NCBI RefSeq assembly: GCF_001546115.1 | Contig: NZ_KQ955212.1 | Location: 12,742 to 55,166 of the forward strand | Length of the DNA stretch: 42,425 bases | From: Paracoccus aminovorans | Lineage (GTDB): Bacteria > Pseudomonadota > Alphaproteobacteria > Rhodobacterales > Rhodobacteraceae | Direction: 5' to 3' | In this document: positions 7,585 through 15,968 of the stretch, piece by piece | How positions within the stretch are numbered: position 1 is the first letter of the stretch | Layout: each line of letters starts with the position of its first letter | The notes under the pieces: model-generated | Told to the model about the DNA's origin: nothing | The model's input: only the letters and a program-made list of their open reading frames with translations | Databases searched by the model: none | Made by a program: the position numbers and the translations under genes

Positions 7585-8592
7585 ATGAAGCTGTTTGTCG
7601 GGCTGGATGTGTCGCTGGAGAAGACCGCGATCTGCGTGATCAGCGAGCATGGGAAGATCGTGAAGGAGGCGCAGGTGGCCAGCGAGCCCAAAGCGCTGTC
7701 GTGCTGGATCTGCGACCAGGACGGCGCAATTGCCGCCGTCGGGCTTGAGGCTGGCCCCTTGTCGCAGTGGCTGCATCGCGGGTTGTCAGATGCGGGACTA
7801 CCTGTCGTTCTAATGGAAACCAGACAGGTAAAAGGCGCCCTGAAGGCCATGCCGATCAAGACGGACCGGCGGGATGCAGAGGGTATTGCACGTCTGATTC
7901 ATCTTGGTTGGTTCCGACCCGTTCATTGCAAATCGGTGTCTGCACAGGAGGTTAGAGCGGTGCTCAGCGCTCGTAAGGCTGTGCAACAAGGGTTTATCAC
8001 GCTGGAAATGTCACTGCGCGGGCTGCTGCGGAACTTCGGGCTCAAGGTTGGCACCATATCCCGCGGCAGGTTCGAACAGCGTATCCGCGAACTGGCGGCG
8101 GGCAACCCGATGCTGGAAGCGGCAACCGAACCCATGCTTCGCGCGCGCGCGGCGCTGCGGCGAGAGCTGGCGGGTCTTGAACGCAATGTCCGTCAACTCT
8201 CCCAGGAAGATCCGGTCTGTCGTCGGCTGATGTCGATGCCCGGGATCGGCGCCGTCGTGGCGTTGACCTATCGATCCGCTGTCGATGATCCCGCCCGCTT
8301 CACATCCTCGAAGAAGGTCGGACCATGGGTCGGCCTGACGCCGTCTCGCAACCAGTCGGGCGAGCGCGACATCTCGGGCGGGATCACCAAGGCAGGCGAC
8401 GTCAACCTTCGACGCGCGCTGTGCCAGGCCGCAACCGTCATGATGCATCGTGGACGGGCGAGCTGGCTGCGAACCTGGGCGGCAAAACTTGCGCGCCGTC
8501 GGGGTGCCAAGCGCGCGATGGTTGCGCTGGCCCGCCGCATCGCCGTGATCCTGCACCGGATGTGGAAGGATGACACCGACTTTCCGTTTTGA
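7585..8592 (+). CDS. IS110-family DEDD transposase/recombinase
   Basis: This 335-aa protein starts MKLFVGLDVSLEKTAICV. The DEDD acids are Asp in GLDVS, Glu in VGLEAGPLSQWL, and two Asp in IKTDRRDAEGIARL. The C-terminal Transposase_20 domain (MSMPGIGAVVALTYRSAV ... GLTPSRNQSGERDISGGI) carries the catalytic Ser region. The ATG at 7585 has GGAGG nine bases before it. The frame is open upstream to 7411 only because it continues inside the IS5 fragment. IS110 enzymes act with an IS-encoded bridge RNA. Confidence 0.88.
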   Translation: MKLFVGLDVSLEKTAICVISEHGKIVKEAQVASEPKALSCWICDQDGAIAAVGLEAGPLSQWLHRGLSDAGLPVVLMETRQVKGALKAMPIKTDRRDAEGIARLIHLGWFRPVHCKSVSAQEVRAVLSARKAVQQGFITLEMSLRGLLRNFGLKVGTISRGRFEQRIRELAAGNPMLEAATEPMLRARAALRRELAGLERNVRQLSQEDPVCRRLMSMPGIGAVVALTYRSAVDDPARFTSSKKVGPWVGLTPSRNQSGERDISGGITKAGDVNLRRALCQAATVMMHRGRASWLRTWAAKLARRRGAKRAMVALARRIAVILHRMWKDDTDFPF

Positions 8593-8930
8593 CATTCCCG
8601 TGCTTCATGCCGGCTGAAGACACAGATTCCAGACTGCTGCCCGCCTGATCGCGGGCCTTCGAGGTCCCCACGGGACGCGGTTCCGGTGATGCCGTGCTCA
8701 GGACTGATGCCGATCGTATCGAGCACGCCAATGAGATGGGCACATCGGAATTGCATTGAACCAGCATCATGTTGGCAGCCACAGCGCTGACCACGGACCG
8801 AAGCATGCACCCGGGTCGATCTCAGGCGAAGGCTGCCGAACAGGGAAGCAGATCACTTTCTCAAAGAACAAGACCGCGCGCTCCGGCGGCACATCCCGTA
8901 TGCGCAAAACCGCTTGACTGGGACGACCCC
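8593..8930 (+). ncRNA. Candidate IS110 non-coding end / bridge-RNA region
   Basis: There is no credible gene between the IS110 stop and the next TA operator. A perfect 7-bp stem CGTGCTC/GAGCACG (8693-8699 with 8721-8727) encloses a 21-base loop. A GC-rich hairpin around GGGCCTTCGAGGTCCC precedes it (8654-8669). Stem-loops with large internal loops in IS110 non-coding ends are the form taken by bridge RNAs, but no loop-to-target match has been tested. Confidence 0.3.
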
Positions 8931-8976
8931 GTTACCGAAGTCCTGACCCTAGCAGACTTGAATCTTACGGATGAAG

Positions 8977-9001
8977 GATATACATTCTGTGAAGGTATAT
9001 C
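8977..9001. promoter_or_regulatory. Operator of the AbrB/PIN toxin-antitoxin pair
   Basis: A perfect 7-bp inverted repeat GATATAC-N11-GTATATC lies 19 bases upstream of the antitoxin ATG. Its position and symmetry fit autorepression by the antitoxin dimer. Confidence 0.6.
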
Positions 9002-9020
9002 ATACTTGGGAACCAGGATC

Positions 9021-9248
9021 ATGCAGATCGCGAAATGGGGCAACTCGCTGGCTGTCCGGCTGCCCGCCGAGCTCGTGCGCGAACTCGGGCTGAAGGCTGG
9101 TGACGAGATCGAACTGCATCCCGCCGAGAAAGGCTTTGCCGTGCATCGCAGGCCTTCGGCCGAGGACGTGCTTGCCGATCTGCGCCGATTCCGCGGGCGG
9201 CTCCCCGCCACGGAGAGAATAAGCCGCGACGACGCGAATGCGCGCTGA
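9021..9248 (+). CDS. vapB: AbrB/MazE-fold antitoxin (VapB type)
   Basis: This 75-aa protein begins MQIAKWGNSLAVRLPAELV, a swapped-hairpin AbrB fold, followed by GLKAGDEIELHP. The C-terminal part (SAEDVLADLRRFRGRLP) would bind the toxin. AGGA precedes the ATG closely, so initiation may be weak. The gene overlaps the toxin by 11 bp. It belongs to a different antitoxin family from the VapB at 786. Confidence 0.85.
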   Translation: MQIAKWGNSLAVRLPAELVRELGLKAGDEIELHPAEKGFAVHRRPSAEDVLADLRRFRGRLPATERISRDDANAR

Positions 9249-9636
9249 TTTCTTCGACACGAACATCGTCCTCTACCTGCTTGACGACAGCCCGAAGGGC
9301 GACATCGCCGCCGGCCTGTTGGCAAGTGGCGGCGTGATCAGCGTCCAGGTACTGAACGAAGCCCTGGTCAACTGCATCAGGAAGGCCGGAATGTCCTGGC
9401 AGGAGGCAGGCGATTTCCTGATGGGTGTGCGCGGGTTGTGCAAGGTGATCGATCTCTCGGCCAGAATTCATGACGTAGGCCTGGCTGTCGGTGAACGATA
9501 CGGATTCTCGGTCTATGATGCGATGATCGTCGCTGCCGCACTGACCAGCGGTTGCGAGCAGCTCTATACGGAAGATCTTCAGCATGGTCAGCTGATCGAA
9601 GGCAGACTTCGGATCGTCAATCCCTTCCGGCAGTGA
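9238..9636 (+). CDS. vapC: PIN-domain toxin (VapC type)
   Basis: This 132-aa PIN nuclease has Asp in FFDTNIVLYLLDD, Glu in SVQVLNEALVN, Asp in GFSVYDAMIVAAAL and the late acidic site in LYTEDLQHGQ. All four expected acids are present, so it should be active. It is coupled to the AbrB-type antitoxin by an 11-bp overlap. Confidence 0.85.
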   Translation: MRADFFDTNIVLYLLDDSPKGDIAAGLLASGGVISVQVLNEALVNCIRKAGMSWQEAGDFLMGVRGLCKVIDLSARIHDVGLAVGERYGFSVYDAMIVAAALTSGCEQLYTEDLQHGQLIEGRLRIVNPFRQ

Positions 9637-9775
9637 TCCGGACCTTGGCAAGGGCTCCTTTGCCATCGCCCGGCCGACCGAGGTCGAGGCGAAGGGCGTG
9701 CTGGACGAGATCGTCGCCAAGGCCAAGCCCGACGCGGTCCATGGCTTTGCCCATCAGGTCAAGAACGCCGGCTAG
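9635..9775 (+). pseudogene. 3' remnant of an unidentified gene
   Basis: A frame with strong G/C-ending codon bias encodes SFAIARPTEVEAKGVLDEIV and ends HGFAHQVKNAG-stop. It has no start of its own and appears joined to the toxin gene end. The composition looks genuinely coding, but I do not recognise the protein. From 9776 to 10020 I see nothing further. Confidence 0.35.
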
Positions 9776-10020
9776 CCGCAGCGCAAGGTCCATCCCGGCC
9801 CCGCTGCCGTCCGGCAGATGAGGGGCTCGGGTCCGGGCGCCGCGGTGGCGATCAGGATCTCGATGCAGAACCCTTCCCAGCTTCAGCCGATCACCTGATG
9901 CCCCCAGGCTTTCCGTCGCACCAAGGCCCAGCGGGGCATGAACAAAGGCTGCTGCCCCTGACATGGACCCTGGGCGACTTCCCCAGACACTTGCCGGGAC
10001 CGGGCTGGCCTGGGGATCTG

Positions 10021-10053
10021 GCGCGGGACAGGGCCCATGGCCCCGCCCCGCGC
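10021..10053 (-). terminator. Terminator-like hairpin after lldD
   Basis: Eight bases past the lldD stop, the reverse-strand RNA can form a 15-bp stem (GCGCGGGGCGGGGCC with GGCCCTGTCCCGCGC, two G-U pairs) closed by an AUG triloop. No U tract follows, so it may act mainly as an RNA 3'-end stabiliser. Confidence 0.55.
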
Positions 10054-10060
10054 AATCGGC

Positions 10061-11194
10061 TTAGTCGACCAGCGCGCTGCGGTCGATTTCCGCGATGGAC
10101 TTCACCCCGGTCAGCGCCATGGCGACGCGCATCTCCTTGGCCACAAGGTCCAGCATGTTCGCCACGCCCGCCTCTCCGGCCGCCGCCAGCGCATAGATGA
10201 AGGCGCGGCCCATCATGCAGCAATCCGCCCCCAGCGCCAGCATCCGCACCACGTCCAGACCGGACCGCAAGCCGCTGTCCGCGAGGATCGCCAGATCGCC
10301 CTTGACCGCATCTGCAATCGCCGGCAGCGCCCGGGCCGAGGACAGCACCCCGTCCAGCTGCCGCCCGCCGTGGTTCGACACCACGATGCCATCGGCGCCG
10401 AAACGCACCGCGTCGCGGGCGTCCTCGACATCCAGGATGCCCTTGATGACCATCGGGCCTTTCCAGAAATCGCGGATCCATTCCAGATCGCGCCAGCCGA
10501 TCGAGGGGTCGAAATTGGCGCCCAGCCAGCCGATGTAATCCTCGAGCCGGGTCGGGCTGCCGCGATAGGCCGAGATATTGCCCAGATCATGCGGCTTGCC
10601 CTTGACGCCCACGTCCCAGGCCCATTGCGGATGCAGCGCGGCCTGGGTGAACTGGCGCAGCTTGGCATTCGGCCCCGACATGCCGGAATGGGCATCGCGG
10701 TAGCGCGCACCGGGCACCGGCATGTCGACGGTAAAGACCAGCGTGGTGACCCCCGCCGCCTGCGCGCGTTCCAGCGCGTCCTTCATGAAGCCCCGGTCCT
10801 TCAGCACATAAAGCTGAAACCAGATCGGCGCGGCGCTGGCGGCCTGCACCTCGGCAATGGGACAGACCGAGACGGTGGAGAGCGTGAATGGCACCCCGCG
10901 CGAGGCGGCGGCGCTGGCGGCCTGCACCTCGCCGCGCCGGGCATACATGCCGGTCAGCCCGACCGGCGACAGCGCCAGCGGCATGGCCAGTTTCTGCCCC
11001 AGCACGGTGGTTTCAAGGCTCAGCGCCTCGACATTGCGCAGGATGCGCTGGCGCAGCGCGATCTGCGACAGGTCCGCGACGTTGCGACCCAGCGTGTATT
11101 CGGCGTAAGCGCCGCCGTCGATATAGTGATACAGGAACGGCGGCAGGCGGCGGCGGGCGGCCTCGCGATAGTCGGAAATCGAGGAAATGATCAT
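10061..11194 (-). CDS. lldD: L-lactate dehydrogenase (FMN-dependent, quinone-linked)
   Basis: This 377-aa TIM-barrel FMN enzyme oxidises L-lactate to pyruvate at the inner face of the membrane, passing electrons to quinone. Family marks are YHYIDGGAYAEYTL near the start, FQLYVLKDR, the substrate/FMN segment GIVVSNHGGRQLDG with the catalytic His, and the ADSGLRSGLDVVRMLALGAD phosphate-binding loop. The ATG overlaps the stop of lldR by four bases, so the two are coupled. It is the last gene of a three-gene operon. Confidence 0.93.
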   Translation of the reverse strand: MIISSISDYREAARRRLPPFLYHYIDGGAYAEYTLGRNVADLSQIALRQRILRNVEALSLETTVLGQKLAMPLALSPVGLTGMYARRGEVQAASAAASRGVPFTLSTVSVCPIAEVQAASAAPIWFQLYVLKDRGFMKDALERAQAAGVTTLVFTVDMPVPGARYRDAHSGMSGPNAKLRQFTQAALHPQWAWDVGVKGKPHDLGNISAYRGSPTRLEDYIGWLGANFDPSIGWRDLEWIRDFWKGPMVIKGILDVEDARDAVRFGADGIVVSNHGGRQLDGVLSSARALPAIADAVKGDLAILADSGLRSGLDVVRMLALGADCCMMGRAFIYALAAAGEAGVANMLDLVAKEMRVAMALTGVKSIAEIDRSALVD

Positions 11195-11997
11195 GGCTTG
11201 CTGCTTTCGGCTGTCAGGCCGGCGGCGCGGGCGGCGCTCGCGCGGGCCTTGCGGGCCAGATCCTCGTCGATCTGGCGGATGGTGGAGGCGACGAAGTTCA
11301 GATGCGCGTCGGATGCGGCGCGGGCGGCCTGAGGGTCGCCGGCGGCAATGGCATCGCACAGGGCCAGGTGCTGGCGATACAGCGCCTCGGCCATGCGGGG
11401 TTCCTGATAAAGCTTGTCCCGGCTTTCCGAGATGCTGGATTCCAGCAGCCCGAACAGGCTGTGCATGACCTGATACAGCACCGCATTGTCCGAGGCTTCG
11501 GCGATGGACAGGTGAAAGGCGGCGTCGTTGCGCGCCTCGGCGGCCGGGTCGTCGGGGGCCTCGCTGGGGTTCATGACGCCCAGGGCGTCGCGGATGCGCG
11601 CCTTGGCGGCGGCGTCGGCCCGCAGCGCGGCCTGCGCGGCTGCGGTCCCCTCGAGCGCCAGACGGATTTCCATCACGTCATGGCCATAGTCCTGATGCAG
11701 CGCCAAAAGCGGCGCCAGCGGCGCCGCGATGGTTTCCTGCGCCCAGACCCGCGCATCGGGCTGCGCGACGACCAGGCCGGTCTTGCGCACCTCGACCCGG
11801 CCGCGCGCGGCCAGCCGGCCGATGGCCTCGCGCAGCGCGGTGCGCGAGGCGCCCAGCTTTTCCGCCAGCGCGCGTTCCGACGGCAGGCGGTCGCCGGGGC
11901 GCAGCCGCCGGGCCGAAATCATCCGTTCGATTTCGGCCTCGACACGGGACGAGACGCTGTTGCGGGGCGGGCGGGCTGGGGTCACGGGATCATCCAC
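11191..11997 (-). CDS. lldR: LldR, GntR/FadR-family lactate-responsive regulator
   Basis: The protein is up to 268 aa. Its winged helix-turn-helix spans residues ~15-80 (LRPGDRLPSERALAEKLGASRTALREAI), followed by an FCD ligand domain with metal/ligand His residues (RNDAAFHLSIAEAS and LYRQHLALCDAI). It should repress lldPRD by binding TGGTNNNACCA sites, released by lactate. Two GTG starts are possible: 11997 and 11985. The second gives a 4-bp GTGA overlap with the lldP stop and I slightly favour it. Confidence 0.88.
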   Translation of the reverse strand: MDDPVTPARPPRNSVSSRVEAEIERMISARRLRPGDRLPSERALAEKLGASRTALREAIGRLAARGRVEVRKTGLVVAQPDARVWAQETIAAPLAPLLALHQDYGHDVMEIRLALEGTAAAQAALRADAAAKARIRDALGVMNPSEAPDDPAAEARNDAAFHLSIAEASDNAVLYQVMHSLFGLLESSISESRDKLYQEPRMAEALYRQHLALCDAIAAGDPQAARAASDAHLNFVASTIRQIDEDLARKARASAARAAGLTAESSKP

Positions 11998-13649
11998 GGA
12001 AAGACATAGGCTTGCAGCGTGGTGATGATGCCGACAAGCGCCGCCAAGGCAAGCGAGTGCTTGACCGTAAAGCGGAACAGGTCCGATTCACGCCCGACCA
12101 GCCCCACCGCCGCGCAGGCGATGGCGATGGACTGCGGCGAGATCATCTTGCCGGTGACGCCGCCGGTGGTGTTGACCGCGACCAGCAGCACGTCCGACAC
12201 GCCGATCTGATGCGCGGTCGCCGCCTGCAACGCCCCGAACAGCGCGTTCGACGAGGTGTCCGAGCCGGTGACGAACACCCCGAGCCAGCCCAGGAAGGGC
12301 GAGAAGAAGGTGAAGGCCGGGCCGGTATGCGCCAGCGCCAGCGCCAGCGTCGCCGACAGCCCCGAATAGTTCGCGAGGAAGGCAAAGCACAGGACCATGC
12401 CGATGGAATAGATCGGGATCAGCAGCCCCTTGAGCGTGTCGCCGAACACCGCGACCGCCTTGCCCGGCTTCATGCCCAGCACCAGGATCGTGACCAGCGC
12501 CGCGAACAGGATCGAGGTGCCGGTGGCCGAAAACCAGTCGAACTTGTAAAGCGCGGCAAAGGGCGCGGTCTCGGGCACGATGGGCGGGGTTTTCTGCACG
12601 ACATTGTCGAGGAACGGCACATGCAGCTTCAGCACCCAGCTTTCCAGCGCGCCGCCGGCGGCGAACAGCGCCTTGAAGGGCGCGATGCTCCACAGCGTCA
12701 CGAAGGCGGTCAGGATGACAAAGGGCGACCAGGCGCGGGCGATCTGGCCGGGCGTATAGCTGTGGCCGGTCTCCAGCGGCGCGACCGCTGCGGCGCCATC
12801 CTGGGCCACGTCCTGCTGGTCAAAGCGGAAGATGCGTTTCGGTTTCCACACGCGCAGGAACAGCGGCAGCGCGATCAGCGCGGCGATGGCGGCGGTGATG
12901 TCGGGCAGTTCCGGGCCGATGAAGTTCGCGGTCAGGAATTGCACGACGGCAAACGAGCCGCCCGCGACCAGGATCGCCGGCCATGTCTCGCGCACGCCGC
13001 GCCAGCCGTCCATGATCATGATCAGCCAGAAGGGCACCAGCATCGACAGCAGCGGCAATTGCCGCCCGGCCATCTGGCCGATGTGGAACGGGTCAAGCCC
13101 AGTGACCTGCCCGGCGACGATGATCGGGATGCCCATGGCGCCAAAGGCCACCGGCGCGGTATTGGCGATCAGGCACAGGCCGGCGGCGTAAAGCGGGCGA
13201 AAGCCCAGCCCCACCAGCAGCGCGGCGGTAATCGCCACCGGCGCGCCAAAGCCCGCAGCCCCTTCCAGGAAGGCGCCAAAGGCAAAGCCGACCAGCAGCA
13301 ATTGCAGGCGCTGATCCTCGGTAATGCCCAGGATCGAGCGGCGGATGATCTCGAACTGGCCGGTCGCGACCGAGATCTTGTAGAGAAACACCGCCCCGAT
13401 GATGATCCAGGCAATGGGCCACAGCCCATAGAAAAAGCCGTAGATCCCCGAGGAAAGCGCGGCGCTGACCGGCATGCCATAGACCAGGATGGCAATGGCC
13501 AGCGTCAGCGCGACGGTGATGGTCGCGGCCTGGAAACCCTTCAGCCGCAGCCGGGTCAGCGCCAGGAAAAAGAACAGGATCGGAATGGCGGCGACAAGGC
13601 TGGACAGCCAGATGTTGCCAAGCGGGTCGTAATTCTGCGCCCAAGTCAA
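11982..13649 (-). CDS. lldP: L-lactate permease
   Basis: This 555-aa member of the LctP family, with about 14 membrane segments, imports lactate (and glycolate) with protons. Typical segments are GFAFGAFLEGAAGFGAPVAI, LIANTAPVAFGAMGIPI and GWLGVFVTGSDTSSNALFG. The start is TTG 13649, supported by GGAGGAG upstream. It is the first gene of lldP-lldR-lldD. Confidence 0.93.
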   Translation of the reverse strand: MTWAQNYDPLGNIWLSSLVAAIPILFFFLALTRLRLKGFQAATITVALTLAIAILVYGMPVSAALSSGIYGFFYGLWPIAWIIIGAVFLYKISVATGQFEIIRRSILGITEDQRLQLLLVGFAFGAFLEGAAGFGAPVAITAALLVGLGFRPLYAAGLCLIANTAPVAFGAMGIPIIVAGQVTGLDPFHIGQMAGRQLPLLSMLVPFWLIMIMDGWRGVRETWPAILVAGGSFAVVQFLTANFIGPELPDITAAIAALIALPLFLRVWKPKRIFRFDQQDVAQDGAAAVAPLETGHSYTPGQIARAWSPFVILTAFVTLWSIAPFKALFAAGGALESWVLKLHVPFLDNVVQKTPPIVPETAPFAALYKFDWFSATGTSILFAALVTILVLGMKPGKAVAVFGDTLKGLLIPIYSIGMVLCFAFLANYSGLSATLALALAHTGPAFTFFSPFLGWLGVFVTGSDTSSNALFGALQAATAHQIGVSDVLLVAVNTTGGVTGKMISPQSIAIACAAVGLVGRESDLFRFTVKHSLALAALVGIITTLQAYVFPWMIP

Positions 13650-13668
13650 GGTTTGCTCCTCCCATAAC

Positions 13669-13679
13669 TGGTATGACCA
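13669..13679. promoter_or_regulatory. LldR-type operator 1
   Basis: The perfect palindrome TGGTATGACCA (TGGT-N3-ACCA) lies 20 bases before the lldP start, within the 5' leader. FadR-subfamily regulators recognise this kind of TNGTNNNACNA site. Confidence 0.7.
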
Positions 13680-13754
13680 ATAAGGATCATGGGCGCGGTG
13701 TTGGGGGCGTTTCGGCTTTTCGTCAAGAAAATCTGTTTATTTTCCGTCATTTTA

Positions 13755-13765
13755 TGGTCATACCA
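13755..13765. promoter_or_regulatory. LldR-type operator 2
   Basis: TGGTCATACCA is the same palindrome as operator 1 read on the other strand, centred 86 bp upstream of it. A TTGACG on the reverse strand lies between the two and may be the -35 element, so the promoter is probably bracketed, as in E. coli lldPRD. Confidence 0.7.
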
Positions 13766-13826
13766 AAGGTGGTGATGACGGATATTCAGGGCCTATATCC
13801 TTCATTGTTCCGGCCAAATTCGCATC

Positions 13827-13837
13827 TGGTCAGACCA
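13827..13837. promoter_or_regulatory. LldR-type operator 3
   Basis: TGGTCAGACCA keeps both half-sites with a changed spacer and is centred 72 bp beyond operator 2. It may be an auxiliary looping site. The remaining bases to 14036 show nothing recognisable. Confidence 0.5.
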
Positions 13838-14036
13838 CCGGCCGCGGTGCCTGGAATCGGGTTGGATTCGCGCATGCTTGGGTCGCAGTGGTCCGGCAGG
13901 ACCGGGTGATTCGGTTGCATTCGGCACGGCCGTTGCGGCATCCCGTCGCGCGTGCGCGGGCGCAACGCCTGCCGGTCTCTGCAAAACAGGGGATGGATGG
14001 CCGCTCAGGCGGACACAGCCGACCTTCGGGCCAAGA

Positions 14037-14957
14037 TCATGTCGCGCGGCTTGGCCTTGCGCCGCGCCACATGATGAACAGCCCCGACAGCACGATCATG
14101 ACCGAGCCAAGCAGCATCGGCGCGGTCAGCCTTTCCCCGAACAGCGCCACGCCAAGCGCCAGCCCGAAAATCAGCCGCACATAGCGAAACGGCGTCACGG
14201 CCGAGACCTCGCCCGTGCGCATCGCCTTCATCAGGCAGCTATAGGCGCCGACCCCGCACAGCACCGCCAGCGCCAGCAGCAACCCCGGCCGCAGCCCCGG
14301 CGGCACAAAGGGCTGATGCGACCACAGCGCCACGATCAGCCCGGCCACCGCCACGGCCAGAAAGCCGTAAAAGCCCAGGACATTGGTGCCCAGCGTGGCG
14401 GGCGCGGCCCGGCTGGCCAGATCGCGGCCGGCAAAGCCCAGCATCCCGGCCACCGCCAGCAGCGACAGCATCGAAAAACCCTCGGTCGCCGGCCGCAGGA
14501 TCACCAGCACCCCGGCCATGCCCAGCCCGATCGCGGTCCAACGCCGCCAGCCCACGCGCTCGCCAAAGATCACGGCGGCGGCGACCACGACGACCGGGGT
14601 GGCCTGCAGGATGACCGTGACCGCCGACAGCGGCATCAGCGCCAGCGCGAGGACATAGAACAGCCGGCCCGCGATCTCGAACACGACGCGCAGGCGCATG
14701 GGCAGCGACAGCACGTCCCGGCTGAACAGCCGTTCGCCGCGCCGCAGGGCGAGCCCGGCAAAGACCAGGGCGCCGCCCAGGCCAAAGCTCAGCAGCACCT
14801 GCGCAACGGGCATGGCCGTCGAAGCGACCTTGATCATCGCGTCTTCCAGCGTGAAGGCCGCCATGGCGGCGATCATCCAGGCCGCCCCGGCCATATTCGC
14901 CGCCTGACGCATCCGCCCTTGCGGTCCGTGCTGATGAATGGCGGAAGCACGTTCCAT
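14037..14957 (-). CDS. EamA/DMT-superfamily transporter
   Basis: This 306-aa membrane protein has ten predicted helices in two EamA repeats. The first repeat carries AAMAAFTLEDAMIKVAS and a QATPVVVVAAAVIFGERVGWRRW motif. The second ends with ALFGERLTAPMLLGSVMIVLSG. Such proteins export small metabolites or amino acids; the substrate cannot be told. The start may instead be an internal Met near residue 16 or 22. Only a weak AAGG precedes the annotated ATG. Confidence 0.85.
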   Translation of the reverse strand: MERASAIHQHGPQGRMRQAANMAGAAWMIAAMAAFTLEDAMIKVASTAMPVAQVLLSFGLGGALVFAGLALRRGERLFSRDVLSLPMRLRVVFEIAGRLFYVLALALMPLSAVTVILQATPVVVVAAAVIFGERVGWRRWTAIGLGMAGVLVILRPATEGFSMLSLLAVAGMLGFAGRDLASRAAPATLGTNVLGFYGFLAVAVAGLIVALWSHQPFVPPGLRPGLLLALAVLCGVGAYSCLMKAMRTGEVSAVTPFRYVRLIFGLALGVALFGERLTAPMLLGSVMIVLSGLFIMWRGARPSRAT

Positions 14958-15029
14958 GGCGAGGCCTTTGCTGGGAATACAGGCAGGTCCTAGCAGCCTG
15001 CCCAGTCCTGCGCCACCCGTCCCCGGCGG

Positions 15030-15225
15030 CGCAGGGCGGGTCCCGCTCTTCCTGCAAAGAGCCGCTTCTGTTCAGGGTTTGGTTCTTCACTGACCGATTG
15101 AGGAGCTCCCGCGGTGTGAGCCCGTCGAGGCTCGTGTGCGGGCGGCGGTGATTGTAGTCGTCGCGCCATGTCGCGATCAGCTCGCGGGCGTAAGGCATGC
15201 TGGAGAACAGGAGTTCGTTGATCCG
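15030..15225 (-). pseudogene. C-terminal fragment of an IS3-family OrfB
   Basis: The frame reads NELLFSSMPYARELIATWRD then YNHRRPHTSLDGLTPRELLNR, the universal ending of IS3-family integrases. Nothing of the catalytic core remains. From 15226 to 15435 I see no recognisable feature. Confidence 0.7.
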
Positions 15226-15435
15226 TCAGGCCCGGGCCGGTGAAAAAGATATGCAGGCTTACCGGACAACTGGGCGCGCAGGCCATTGATCGTAAGTCAT
15301 CGCCGCAGCTTGGTGTGCCCCGCCCTTCATGACCACGACCCGCATAGTCTGGTCGCGACTACCTCGGAAACGTCCGACAGGTAGGCGACGGTTCCGTTGC
15401 AGAATCCGCTCAGCGCAGGGCGTTCACATTATCCC

Positions 15436-15968
15436 GGCCCCGTTACGGCATCTCGTTCTCGATTCATAGCCAGAACATGACGGTTGCGGCGAGGGCGATG
15501 GTTGAGAGGAAGACCTTCGGGCATCTGTCGTAACGGGTTGCGACCCGTCGCCAGTCCTTCAGCCGCCCGAACATGATCTCGATCCGGTTGCGGCGTTTGT
15601 AGCGGCGCTTGTCATACTTGACGGGTTTTCCACGGGACTTCCGTCCCGGTATGCAGGGCTTAATCCCCTTGTCTTTCAACGCATCTCTGAACCAATCGGC
15701 ATCATAGCCACGGTCGCCCAGCAGCCATTCTGCCGCCGGCAAGCTGCCCAACAGGGCCGCAGCACCGCTGTAGTCGCTCACCTGACCTGCAGTCATGAAG
15801 AACCGGATCGGCCGCCCATCAGCGTCGGTGACGGCGTGCAGTTTGGTGTTCATGCCGCCTTTGGTGCGGCCGATCAGGCGGCCCCTCTGGTCGCCGGGCC
15901 CCCTTTTTTCGCCCGCAGGCTGGAGGCCGTGCGATGCTGTTTGATCCCACGGTTTGATGGTGCGATCC
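15436..15968 (-). mobile_element. IS5-family element, 5'-truncated
   Basis: This is an inverted second copy of the fragment at 7178-7499, longer at the 5' side of its transposase. The left end at 15436 (GGCCCCGTTACGGCATC) equals the terminus seen at 7499. The 5' end of the transposase gene stops where the IS481 element begins, near 15968. Confidence 0.75.

Larger units (their letters stand above)
7500..8930 (+). mobile_element. IS110-family element (ends approximate)
   Basis: One DEDD recombinase gene is flanked by a short 5' non-coding part (about 85 bp after the IS5 end) and a ~330-bp 3' non-coding part. IS110 elements lack terminal inverted repeats, so the limits are inferred from the neighbours: the IS5 end at 7499 and the TA operator region beginning near 8960. 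Confidence 0.55.

Noticed and set aside
8925..8940. GACGACCCCGTTACC looked like another IS5 terminus (compare GGCCCCGTTACGGC)
   Set aside because: Only about nine bases match and no further IS5 sequence follows, so chance is likely.
8977..9001. Short repeated blocks near TA promoters considered as a CRISPR array
   Set aside because: There are only paired inverted half-sites, with no regularly spaced direct repeats and no cas genes in the window.
10037..11332. A 431-codon forward frame opposite lldD, and a 551-codon frame opposite lldP (12012-13667)
   Set aside because: Both are antisense shadows of high-GC genes: low-complexity Arg/Gln/His-rich products without family motifs, while the reverse strand encodes clear LldD and LldP.
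13878..14993. A 371-codon forward frame opposite the EamA transporter
   Set aside because: Its product is Gln/Arg/His-rich with no domain, and it lies antisense to a membrane protein with recognisable EamA motifs.
15226..15435. Short open stretches suggesting a gene remnant between the IS3 and IS5 fragments
   Set aside because: Two different frames look equally plausible and neither shows a recognisable motif, so no feature is claimed.
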